Shown piece after piece: positions 7,119 to 14,283 of a stretch of 64,000 nt of DNA (its first letter is position 1; the number at the start of each line of letters is the position of its first letter). The stretch spans positions 620,001-684,000 of the forward strand of contig NZ_LT629786.1 in NCBI RefSeq assembly GCF_900105675.1, in the 5' to 3' direction. The notes beneath the pieces are model-generated. The model searched no databases. It saw nothing but the letters and a program-made list of their open reading frames with translations, and was not told the DNA's origin. Source of the DNA: Pseudomonas synxantha (GTDB lineage: Bacteria > Pseudomonadota > Gammaproteobacteria > Pseudomonadales > Pseudomonadaceae). Made by a program: the position numbers and the translations under genes.

Positions 7119-7446
7119 ATGCGGAACTCCGGTTGTCAAAGGAGAGCAACCACACATTTGTCGCCAAACAAAAGGGGTGGCAGCTGTACGCAGGTTGGCG
7201 AACCGGGACAATCGGAAAAACCGGCAGACCCGAAGGTCTCCCGCGCACAGCTACCATCGAGCAGCTTATTGCGCGCAGAAGCATCCCGCAAATACATGGG
7301 GACGTTTCTATCGATTTATCGTCGAGTCGCCAAACCCGGCCGCTATGTGAGCGACCGAAAGACTATAGGTGTGGCGCTTTTAAAAAGGCAGCCTGTCGTT
7401 TCTGTAAGGAGCGTAGGACGTTGCCCAAAGCCGTCACCACCCACCC
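7119..7446. other. Intergenic region, no gene seen
   Basis: Between the small gene at 6849 and the transporter at 7447 I find no supported coding region. A tetraloop hairpin AGACC-CGAA-GGTCT near 7227-7240 is the only clear structure. Long plus-strand frames here only run into the antisense of the histidine-rich transporter tail. Confidence 0.5.
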
Positions 7447-8487
7447 TCAATGCCTATGCCGATGATGCACATCCGGAAAATGCGCATGGCTATGCCTCAT
7501 CACACCATGAACATGCACATGACTATGGGCCTCCTTCGGATCCCACTCAAACCCATGCTCATGCTGATGATGCTCATCATGCACATGCCGATGCCCATGT
7601 TCCGTGGCTTCATGCAGATGCTCATGGGCATGCCGTTCCGTCAGGTGCAGCCACACACCCACGGCCATCAGCGCCGAAGCAATCCAGAACGCCACGGTCA
7701 CTGACTCTCCAAACACCAGCAAGGCCACTGCGGCACCGAGGAAGGGCGCCGTCGAGAAGTAGGCGCCGGTACGCGCACTGCCCAGCCCGCGTAGCGCCAG
7801 CACAAACATGACCAGGCTGATCCCATACCCCAGAAACCCAACCAGCAGGATCGGCACCAGTTGTGCCAAGCCGGGAATCTGCGCCCCGAGGTAAATCGCC
7901 AGGGTGCAATTCACCAGCCCCGCAATCAAACCCTTGGCGCCGGCGATAAATAGCGCGTCAGACGCAGACACTTTGCGCGTCAGATTGTTATCAATGCCCC
8001 AGCACAAACACGCCAGCGCAACGGCCAGCGGCCCGGTCCAGTCCTGGCTGACGCCGCCAGCGCCGGTCCATGACAGCGCCACGCCGCCCAGCACAATCGC
8101 GATCATGCCAAGCACGATGCGGCGGTCTGCGTTTTCCCTGAACACGACCCAGGCGATCACGGCGGTCAATACCGATTCAAGGTTGAGCATCAGCGAGGCG
8201 GTGGCGCTGGCGGTACGGGTCAGGCCGAACATGAGGGCGACGGGTCCGAGGATGCCGCCGAAGGCGATGGCGCCAAGTAGCCAGGGCCATTCCGATGGGG
8301 TCAACCCGGCAGGTGCCCAGCCGCGATCGCGGATCAGGCGTACGCCGGCAAGGCCAATGCCGCTGCCGAAGTAGAGCAGGCCGGCGAGCAGTATGGGCGA
8401 GAGGCCCAGGCCGAGGCTTTTGGCGAGCGGGGTGCTGGCGCCGAACAGCGCGGCGGCGGCGAGGGCGTAAACGATACTGAGGTTCAT
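7447..8487 (-). CDS. EamA-family (DMT) transporter with a histidine-rich C-terminal tail
   Basis: This 346-residue protein has about ten transmembrane helices in two EamA repeats (from LAAAALFGASTPLAKSL and from LACLCWGIDNNLTRKVSASD). DMT members export metabolites or metals across the inner membrane. After the last helix (ALMAVGVWLHL) comes a ~65-residue tail containing about two dozen histidines, mostly as HxH and HxHxH with Asp and Glu between. Such tails normally bind Zn, Ni or Co, so metal transport or metal sensing is plausible but unproven. The start at 8487 has GAGGA upstream. The frame continues open to 8547 without family sequence. Confidence 0.85.
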   Translation of the reverse strand: MNLSIVYALAAAALFGASTPLAKSLGLGLSPILLAGLLYFGSGIGLAGVRLIRDRGWAPAGLTPSEWPWLLGAIAFGGILGPVALMFGLTRTASATASLMLNLESVLTAVIAWVVFRENADRRIVLGMIAIVLGGVALSWTGAGGVSQDWTGPLAVALACLCWGIDNNLTRKVSASDALFIAGAKGLIAGLVNCTLAIYLGAQIPGLAQLVPILLVGFLGYGISLVMFVLALRGLGSARTGAYFSTAPFLGAAVALLVFGESVTVAFWIASALMAVGVWLHLTERHAHEHLHEATEHGHRHVHDEHHQHEHGFEWDPKEAHSHVHVHGVMRHSHAHFPDVHHRHRH

Positions 8488-8556
8488 GGGCCATCCTCGA
8501 AAGTCCGGCCCATGATACGTCGCTTGCCGGGGTCGGCGCCCGGGCAATTTCGTGCT

Positions 8557-8892
8557 TTATTGCGCGGTTTTCAACTTGATCACATCACCGGAAATCTTGG
8601 TGGTGTAGCCGTTCAGTACCCAGGCCCAGAACCACTTTTCCTGCACTTGGGTGTTGATCAGCGCATCGCCGCCCTTGGCCTTGATGGCGGCATTCTGGGC
8701 GCGTACGAAACGGTTGTTCTGGCCGATCGGGATAACGCCCAGCAGCATGATGCCGGTGGCGCTGGCTTCGCTATGGCCGAGGACGGTGTATTGGCTGGCG
8801 TCGTATTGAGGGGTTTTCATGGCGGTGCCGGTGCAACCTGCCAGGGTGAAACCGAGAACGGCTGCTGCAACTACTTTACTGACGTATTTCAC
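8557..8892 (-). CDS. Small lipoprotein, TRL-like
   Basis: The 111-residue protein starts with a lipoprotein signal (KYVSKVVAAAVLGFTLAGC; lipobox LAGC, lipidated Cys near residue 20). The mature part has a pattern seen in small TRL/DUF6567-like lipoproteins: a glycine-rich strand (GIMLLGVIPIGQNN), a helix ending NAAIKAKGGDALINTQVQEKW, and a final strand TTKISGDVIKL. I chose the GTG at 8892 because GGAG lies six bases upstream. An ATG nine bases further upstream (MELQ...) overlaps that ribosome site. It is probably anchored in the outer membrane. The function is unknown. Confidence 0.7.
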   Translation of the reverse strand: MKYVSKVVAAAVLGFTLAGCTGTAMKTPQYDASQYTVLGHSEASATGIMLLGVIPIGQNNRFVRAQNAAIKAKGGDALINTQVQEKWFWAWVLNGYTTKISGDVIKLKTAQ

Positions 8893-9013
8893 TTGTAACT
8901 CCATGGGCTCAATCTCGAGACTCAATTCTCGAGGGGCGACACTCTAAGCGCTCAGCAGGCAGATTGAAATCAATCGGCCGAGGTTTCATGTGTAGGTGGC
9001 GAATGTCAGGCCG

Positions 9014-9041
9014 CCATCGGGAGTAAGCCCCCTCCCAGATT
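9014..9041. repeat. Degenerate REP half
   Basis: CCATCGGGAGTAAGCCCCCT followed by CCCAGATT matches the right arm of the REPINs in this window with a few changes. The left arm is not recognisable. Confidence 0.5.
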
Positions 9042-9054
9042 CGTCCGTGTTTGG

Positions 9055-9633
9055 TCACAGATGTAGCGATGCCAGGCTGCCCAGCACCACAGCCACTGCG
9101 CCGGCCGTATACGACATGCGTTTGAGCCACTCCTTACGGGTGAGCAAGGTAATCGCCGCCAACGAAATCGCGATCTGAATCGCTGTCATTGCCTGGGCCC
9201 AGCGGTGGTGCTGGTGCAGTGCCTGCTCGGATTTCTGATCCCATTCCCGTGACGTGGCCTCCAGTTTCTCGGCTTGCCTGCGCACGTCTTCCTTCTGGTG
9301 TTTGTAGCGCTCGATCTCGTCCTTATAGTGCGCCGCATCCACGCCGGGAATATGGGTGGCCAGTTCCGCCAGGTTCTGGCGGCTGGATTTGGCCTGGTAG
9401 TAGTTCCATTGGTTGGCGGCTTCGGTCTTGATGATGGCGGCGTTGTTCTTGTCCATCGCAGCTGTGCTTTCGCTGGAGCCGGCCTGGTAGCTGAGCATGG
9501 CGCCGACGGTGGCCATGATGGCTGTCATCACGGCGATGCGGCTGGCGAAGGTGTCGCCGCGGCCGTGGGCGTGTTCGGTGGTGTGCTCGAGGTGTTTTTC
9601 GTGGGGGCTGGGGACTTCGAAGGCTTCGGACAT
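9055..9633 (-). CDS. DUF4337 family membrane protein
   Basis: This 192-residue protein has a charged, histidine-containing N terminus, a hydrophobic helix (FASRIAVMTAIMATVGAMLSY), then the segment NAAIIKTEAANQWNYYQAKS with a long predicted coiled coil (AHYKDEIERYKHQKEDVRRQAEKLEA), and two C-terminal membrane helices (MTAIQIAISLAAITLL and YTAGAVAVVLGSLASL). The NQWxYYQAKS block is the DUF4337 hallmark as I know it. It is an inner-membrane protein without a known role. The neighbours on the same strand give no functional hint. Confidence 0.8.
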   Translation of the reverse strand: MSEAFEVPSPHEKHLEHTTEHAHGRGDTFASRIAVMTAIMATVGAMLSYQAGSSESTAAMDKNNAAIIKTEAANQWNYYQAKSSRQNLAELATHIPGVDAAHYKDEIERYKHQKEDVRRQAEKLEATSREWDQKSEQALHQHHRWAQAMTAIQIAISLAAITLLTRKEWLKRMSYTAGAVAVVLGSLASLHL

Positions 9634-9687
9634 GGCGGCGTCTGCGAACGGATTGAGGAGGGTTGATTCTTCACCAGCGCAGCTGTC

Positions 9688-10053
9688 TCAAGCCTGTACG
9701 TAACGCCGGATAACCCGCCCATACACCGCCAGGTTAACCAGCACCACCACGGCCCCCAGCACCAACTGAATATTCGCGGTCAGGCCGGCGGGGTAGATCA
9801 GCGTCAGGATGTAGTGCTCGATGAACCCGCCGCCATAACCCTCTTGCCCGGCCAGGTGGCGCAACAGGTTTTCCCAGCGGGTGAGCGGGCAGGGCAGGTG
9901 CAGCACCTCCACAGCGATGCCCCAGGCAACGGCGGGCAGGTGCAGCCACATTACCCGGGGCCACTTCAGGGTGAGCAGGCCGCCGAACAGCACGAACAGG
10001 ATAAAGGTCAGATGAAACAGCACGAGGCCGTCGGCGGCTAAACGATAGAGCAT
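9688..10053 (-). CDS. DUF2784 family membrane protein
   Basis: The 121-residue protein has about four hydrophobic segments. The pattern FHLTFILFVLFGGLL ... HLPAVAWGIAVEVLHLPCPLTRWEN ... GGFIEHYILTLIYP fits DUF2784, in which CPLTxWE and the later IEHY block are conserved. It is a small inner-membrane protein of unknown function. The ATG at 10053 starts directly with the family's N terminus (MLYRLAADGLVLFH). It lies apart from both neighbours, so it is likely transcribed alone. Confidence 0.82.
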   Translation of the reverse strand: MLYRLAADGLVLFHLTFILFVLFGGLLTLKWPRVMWLHLPAVAWGIAVEVLHLPCPLTRWENLLRHLAGQEGYGGGFIEHYILTLIYPAGLTANIQLVLGAVVVLVNLAVYGRVIRRYVQA

Positions 10054-10104
10054 GCTTGAGCTCGATTTGAGGTAAAGGGGCGCGCGAATCTTGCGGGATG
10101 ACGT

Positions 10105-10431
10105 TTATATCTCCAGTTGGCTGGCATTGATTCCGAACGCCTTGGCAATTTTTTCCCGCGTGGTCCGTCGAGGTTTATTGACCGCCTCTTGCTGGGCAAA
10201 GGCAGGTTGTGAAATACCCAGGCGCCTGGCGACCTCTTCCTGGGTCAGGTTCAGGTGTTCGCGCCAGGCTCGGATAGGTGTCGCGCCATCCACCAGGCGG
10301 CTGACTACCGCGTGGGGGATCAGGTTTGGATCGTTTTGCTGCGCCACATAGTGTTCATAGGGAATCACCACAAAGGCTGGCTTGCCCTCCGTATTGTGGA
10401 TGATCTGTACGGCAGTAGGTTCGCTCGTCAC
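10105..10431 (-). CDS. XRE-family antitoxin of a RelE-type toxin-antitoxin pair
   Basis: The 108-residue protein has an N-terminal toxin-interaction region (VQIIHNTEGKPAFVVIPYEHYVAQ, Phd-like in appearance) and a C-terminal helix-turn-helix (LTQEEVARRLGISQPAFAQQEAVNKPRRTTREKIAKAFGI). I take the GTG at 10431 as the start because AGAGG lies upstream and homologues begin about there. The toxin frame overlaps it by 77 bp. It should bind the toxin and autoregulate the operon. Confidence 0.8.
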   Translation of the reverse strand: MTSEPTAVQIIHNTEGKPAFVVIPYEHYVAQQNDPNLIPHAVVSRLVDGATPIRAWREHLNLTQEEVARRLGISQPAFAQQEAVNKPRRTTREKIAKAFGINASQLEI

Positions 10432-10666
10432 GTTTTTTAACCTCTTGGATGCTGACCACCTGGATGCTGCCATCCCAGTCGAAGAGGACGCGGTAATTAC
10501 CTACCCGCAATCTATAGCTGTGAGGATGGTTAACCAGCGCCTTGACGTTGACTGCATCGGGCATTCGCTCAAGAGCGGACACAGCATCGCGGACCTGTTG
10601 CTGATGGTACGAATGTAGCCGAAGCAATTGTTTGACGGATTTTCGCGTCCAGTGGATTGAATTCAT
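10355..10666 (-). CDS. RelE/ParE-family toxin with a C-terminal extension
   Basis: The 103-residue protein matches RelE toxins up to about residue 84: IHWTRKSVKQLLRL, ALVNHPHSYRLRVGNYRVLFDWDG, and the terminal IQEVKKRDERTY. RelE toxins of this branch normally stop right after that block. Here the next codon is TGC (Cys) and the frame runs on for about 19 more residues into the antitoxin gene. A lost stop (TGA to TGC) would explain both the tail and the 77-bp overlap. The start at 10666 follows AATCTCC, a weak ribosome site. Confidence 0.82.
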   Translation of the reverse strand: MNSIHWTRKSVKQLLRLHSYHQQQVRDAVSALERMPDAVNVKALVNHPHSYRLRVGNYRVLFDWDGSIQVVSIQEVKKRDERTYCRTDHPQYGGQASLCGDSL

Positions 10667-10891
10667 CGGAGATTAATAAGTCTTTTATAAGGTTTGCAAG
10701 GTTTATTTTCCTGTGCGAGTCAATGGTTGATCGCTCTGCCTTGATAAACCCTAGACGGCCGCTGTGGGTGTCGGCTGGTGAAACTGTTGCCTGGTATGAA
10801 TTGCTCATCGTGGGCAACGAAGGTTGCTTGCAGGCAACGAGGGCCGTTATTGTGCTGAATCCTTTTAGTCTTACCCCAGGGTTTTGTTGTG
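10667..10891. other. Intergenic region, no gene seen
   Basis: About 220 bp between the divergent toxin and HAD genes. It should hold both promoters, but I see no convincing conserved motif or coding frame. Confidence 0.4.
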
Positions 10892-11581
10892 ATGAATGCA
10901 CCGCGTACAGCAGTCGGTCCAATCAAGGCCGTAATTTTCGATATGGACGGGTTGTTGCTGGATACCGAAGGCATCTACACCGAAGTCACGCAGATCATTG
11001 CCGAGCGCTACGGCCGTACCTATGACTGGGGGATCAAGCAGCACATCATTGGGCGTGGTGCCCAAGACCTGGCCGATTACGTGGTCAAGGCGCTGGACTT
11101 GCCGATCACACCCGCCGAGTTCCTGGAGATCCGCGAGCCGCTGATGAGCGAGCGTTTTCCCAAGGCGCTGGGCATGCCAGGCGCCGAGGCGTTGGTGCGG
11201 CATTTGAAGGCGCACAATATTCCGATTGCGGTGGGCACCAGTTCGTCGCGTAATTCGTTTGGCCACAAGACCACCCTGCACCGCGAATGGTTTGGCCTCT
11301 TCGACACTATCGTTACGGCGGACGACCCGGAGGTCGGCGCTGCCAAGCCTGCGCCGGATATCTTCCTGACCGCCGCGCGCCGTCTGGGTGTGGCGCCGGA
11401 GGATTGCCTGGTGTTCGAAGACTCGCCGTTCGGCGTGACCGCGGCGAAGGCTGCCCATATGACTGCCATTGCAGTGCCCGATGAGGCGATGGCGGACAGC
11501 AAGTACCAGCATGCTGACCAGATCATCCGCAAGCTCGCGGATTTCGATTTGGCGGCCTATGGCTTGCCACCCATGGCCTGA
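10892..11581 (+). CDS. HAD-superfamily hydrolase (subfamily IA, phosphatase or phosphomutase type)
   Basis: The 229-residue protein carries the HAD motifs: I, AVIFDMDGLLLDTE (nucleophile and acid Asp) near residue 15; II, VGTSSSR near residue 108; III, the Lys of AAKPAPDIF; IV, VFEDSPFGVTAA. The helical cap lies between motifs I and II, as in subfamily IA (phosphoglycolate phosphatase, beta-phosphoglucomutase, GS1-like enzymes). The substrate cannot be predicted. A GTG one codon upstream (10889) is an alternative start. It is followed by a short palindromic repeat that may act as its terminator. Confidence 0.87.
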   Translation: MNAPRTAVGPIKAVIFDMDGLLLDTEGIYTEVTQIIAERYGRTYDWGIKQHIIGRGAQDLADYVVKALDLPITPAEFLEIREPLMSERFPKALGMPGAEALVRHLKAHNIPIAVGTSSSRNSFGHKTTLHREWFGLFDTIVTADDPEVGAAKPAPDIFLTAARRLGVAPEDCLVFEDSPFGVTAAKAAHMTAIAVPDEAMADSKYQHADQIIRKLADFDLAAYGLPPMA

Positions 11582-11595
11582 TTCAACATAGGGCA

Positions 11596-11625
11596 AAATG
11601 TGGGAGGAGGCTTGCTCCCACATTT
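11596..11625. repeat. REP-like palindrome after the HAD gene
   Basis: AAATGTGGGAG (11596-11606) is perfectly complementary to CTCCCACATTT (11615-11625). The sequence uses the same TGTGGGAG..GGCTTGCTCCC words as the REPIN arms, but the two arms are fused into one hairpin. The T-rich follow-on suggests it may end transcription. Confidence 0.65.
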
Positions 11626-11647
11626 GGTTTTGCAGCGCTCCAAAAAA

Positions 11648-12394
11648 CTAGGCGCTGAAGCCACCATCGATGGTCAGGCTGGCACCGGTGATGTACCCGG
11701 CTTCCGGCCCGGCCAGATACGCCACAAAGCTGGCAATCTCTTCCACATGCCCATACCGGCCCACCGCCATCAACCCGATCAAGCTTTCGGCAAAGTCACT
11801 GTTGGCCGGGTTCATATCGGTATCCACCGGCCCGGGCTGCACGTTATTGACGGTGATGCCTCGCGGCCCCAGGTCTCGCGCCAGGCCTTTGGTCAAACCC
11901 ACCAGTGCCGACTTGCTCATCGCATAAGGCCCGCCGCCACCAAACGGCATGCGCTCGGCATTGGTGCTGCCGATATTGATCACCCGACCCCCTTCGCCCA
12001 TATGCCTGGCGGCTTCCTGGGTGGCGATAAATACGCTACGCACGTTGATTGCCAGGGTCTGATCGAAGTCTTCCAACTTGAAATCTTCCAGTGGGGCGAT
12101 GGCCAGCACGCCGGCGTTATTCACCAGGATATCCAGGCGCCCGAACGCTTCGACAGTGGCATTGACCGCATTGCGAATTGCCGTGGCATCAGCGCTGTCC
12201 GCTTGAATCGCTAAGGCTTTGCCGCCATCGCTGATCACGTCGTTCTGCAACGCTTCGGCCTTGGAGGCCGAGCTGACGTAGGTAAAGGCAACCGCTGCAC
12301 CCTGCGCGGCGAGGCGCTTGACGATGGCGGCGCCGATGCCGCGGGAACCGCCTTGAATCAAGGCGACTTTGCCGATGAGATTTTGTGTGGTCAT
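11648..12394 (-). CDS. SDR-family oxidoreductase
   Basis: The 248-residue protein is a classical short-chain dehydrogenase: a GGSRGIG cofactor motif near residue 15 (normally TGxxxGIG), NNAG near 88, Ser in NIGSTN, and the catalytic YAMSK near 155, ending with GYITGASLTIDGGF. A small polar or charged motif after the second strand would set NADPH or NADH use and cannot be judged here. The start at 12394 removes a long non-homologous extension that overlaps the divergent regulator. The LysR gene next door, transcribed away from it, probably controls it. Confidence 0.9.
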   Translation of the reverse strand: MTTQNLIGKVALIQGGSRGIGAAIVKRLAAQGAAVAFTYVSSASKAEALQNDVISDGGKALAIQADSADATAIRNAVNATVEAFGRLDILVNNAGVLAIAPLEDFKLEDFDQTLAINVRSVFIATQEAARHMGEGGRVINIGSTNAERMPFGGGGPYAMSKSALVGLTKGLARDLGPRGITVNNVQPGPVDTDMNPANSDFAESLIGLMAVGRYGHVEEIASFVAYLAGPEAGYITGASLTIDGGFSA

Positions 12395-12500
12395 GTCGAT
12401 CTCCGAGTAGTTGATGGACCGAGTATCGACCTCACCCACCCAAGCCGGTAGACCGCGATTGCTATAGTCTGTGTAAACCAAAAGTTTAGAGTGGGGCGAT

Positions 12501-13424
12501 ATGGAGAGCTTTGGCAGTATCGAATGCTTCGTGCGCAGCGCCGAGGGCGGTAGTTTTGCCGAGGCCGCCCGGCACCTGAGCCTGACCCCGGCAGCGGTGG
12601 GTAAGAGCGTTGCGAAACTGGAAGCGCGCCTGGGTGTACGGCTGTTCCAACGCAGTACCCGACGTCTCGCCCTGACCGAAGCCGGCAAGCTGTTCCTTGC
12701 CGAGGTCAGCTCCAGCCTCACCACCATCCAGAATGCCGTAGCCAACCTGGCCAGCGCCGAAGGGCGGCCGGTGGGCACGCTCAAGGTCAGCATGGGCACA
12801 GTGGTCGGCTGCTTGTATATCGTGCCGCTGCTGGGTGAATTCCTAAAACGTTATCCCGATATCATTCCGGACTGGCATTTCGACAATCGCCAGGTCGACC
12901 TGATTGGCCAAGGCTTCGACGCGGCACTTGGCGGCGGGTTCGAGCTACCCCTGGGCGTGGTGGCGCGCAAACTGGCGCCAGCGCATCGGGTGTTGGTGGC
13001 ATCCCCCGATTACCTGGCAGCACGGCCGGCGGTGTTACAGCCCGAGGACTTGGAGCGCTGCGACGGCATCCTGATTCGCTCACCGCAAACCGGTCGCGTG
13101 CGCTCCTGGCAACTGACTCATCGCAAGGGCGAACACGGTCCGCTGAACCTCAAGCCGCGCATGACCATGAGCGACTCCCAAGCCGCCTGCATCGCCGCCG
13201 ACCAGGGGCTGGGCGTTGCGTTGGTGAGCATGCCGTTTGCTGTGCCCTGGTTGGCGAGCGGCAAGTTGCTGCGGGTGTTGCCGGATTGGTATGTGAACGA
13301 TGGCAATATTTCCATCTACTACGCCGAACACAAACTGTTGCCCGGCAAGACCCGGGCGTTTGTGGATTTCATCATTGAGCAGTTTGCCGAGCAGCAGTTA
13401 GGCCAAAGATTCAGTGCCATCTAA
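12501..13424 (+). CDS. LysR-family transcriptional regulator
   Basis: This 307-residue protein begins with the LysR winged helix-turn-helix (ECFVRSAEGGSFAEAARHLSLTPAAVGKSVAKLEARLGVRLFQRSTRRLALTEAG), followed by the periplasmic-binding-protein-like effector domain from about residue 95. It is divergent from the SDR gene with a 106-bp intergenic region, the usual LysR arrangement in which it binds there and regulates its neighbour and itself. The effector is unknown. Confidence 0.92.
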   Translation: MESFGSIECFVRSAEGGSFAEAARHLSLTPAAVGKSVAKLEARLGVRLFQRSTRRLALTEAGKLFLAEVSSSLTTIQNAVANLASAEGRPVGTLKVSMGTVVGCLYIVPLLGEFLKRYPDIIPDWHFDNRQVDLIGQGFDAALGGGFELPLGVVARKLAPAHRVLVASPDYLAARPAVLQPEDLERCDGILIRSPQTGRVRSWQLTHRKGEHGPLNLKPRMTMSDSQAACIAADQGLGVALVSMPFAVPWLASGKLLRVLPDWYVNDGNISIYYAEHKLLPGKTRAFVDFIIEQFAEQQLGQRFSAI

Positions 13425-13441
13425 AAGTGAAAACAGTTCCA

Positions 13442-13535
13442 AGTGTGGGAGGGGGGCTTGCCCCCGATTACGGTGGGTCAGTTACAGATAAGTCGGCTGG
13501 TACACCGCCATCGGGGGCAAGCCCCCTCCCACATT
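13442..13535. repeat. REPIN (paired inverted REPs), class GGGGGCTTGCCCCC
   Basis: Two inverted arms GTGTGGGAGGGGGGCTTGCC (from 13443) and GGGGGCAAGCCCCCTCCCACA (to about 13533) enclose about 45 bp of unrelated sequence. The whole unit can form one long hairpin. It sits between convergent genes. The same family recurs at 16170, 26389, 30348 and 32021. Confidence 0.85.
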
Positions 13536-13541
13536 AAAACC

Positions 13542-14270
13542 TCAGTGGCCGAACTTGCTCGGCCAACCCACGACTTTCTTGGGTCTTGGCGCCGCATAGG
13601 TCCTGACTTTGGATGTCGACAACCCCAACCTCACCAACGACTCGGCAACCATCACCGCCGCCGTCACCCCATCCACCACCGGCACCCCGGTGCGCTGGCG
13701 AATCTGTTCATCCAATCCGGCCATGCCCCCACATCCCAGGCAGATCACCTCAGCCTTATCGTCGCGAATCGCCAGTTCCGCCTGGTGCACGATTGCCTCC
13801 ATGGCAGCCAGCGGGTCTTCTTCCAGCTCCAGCACCGCCATGCCGCTGGCGCGCACTGACGCACAACGCTGGTATAGGCCGGCGAGTTTCAGCCGGTCTT
13901 CAATCAGTGGCACGGTACGGTCCAGGGTGGTCACCACCGAGTAGGCATGCCCCAGAAACATCGCGGTGCTGGCGGCCGCTTCGGTAATATCCACCACCGG
14001 CACATTCAACAATTCCTGCAAACCTTCCCGACCATGTTCGCCATAGCCGGCCTGGATCACCGCATCGAACGGCTGATCGTAGGCCATCACCCGGTCCATC
14101 ACGGCGATGGCCGCCAGGTAGCTTTCAAAATTGCCCTCCACCGATTCGGCGCCGAAGTAGGGGGTGAGTCCGACAATCTCGGTGCCCGGTGACGCTACGG
14201 CCCGTGCTTGCTGGGCAATGGTCTCGGTGATGGATTCGGTGGTGTTGACGTTGACCACGAGGATACGCAT
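13542..14270 (-). CDS. Aspartate/glutamate/hydantoin racemase family protein
   Basis: The 242-residue protein has the two-cysteine racemase layout: an N-terminal NVNTTESIT segment, an AGYGEHGREGLQE stretch where hydantoin racemases usually have a first Cys-containing motif, and CLGCGGMAGL near residue 175 with the second catalytic Cys. The first catalytic Cys seems to be replaced in QAGYGEHG, so racemase activity is doubtful and an isomerase or decarboxylase role is possible. AAGGA precedes the ATG at 14270. The gene follows the NCS1 permease by 13 bp and is surely cotranscribed. The pair suggests uptake and processing of a hydantoin, allantoin or related ureide. Confidence 0.82.
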   Translation of the reverse strand: MRILVVNVNTTESITETIAQQARAVASPGTEIVGLTPYFGAESVEGNFESYLAAIAVMDRVMAYDQPFDAVIQAGYGEHGREGLQELLNVPVVDITEAAASTAMFLGHAYSVVTTLDRTVPLIEDRLKLAGLYQRCASVRASGMAVLELEEDPLAAMEAIVHQAELAIRDDKAEVICLGCGGMAGLDEQIRQRTGVPVVDGVTAAVMVAESLVRLGLSTSKVRTYAAPRPKKVVGWPSKFGH

Positions 14271-14283
14271 GGAAAGTCCTTGT

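Noticed and set aside
6996..7811. A 271-residue plus-strand frame rich in Asp, Ala and His
   Set aside because: It is the antisense of the histidine-rich transporter tail and of the small gene before it. The apparent composition comes from the CAT/ATG repeats, and no domain is visible.
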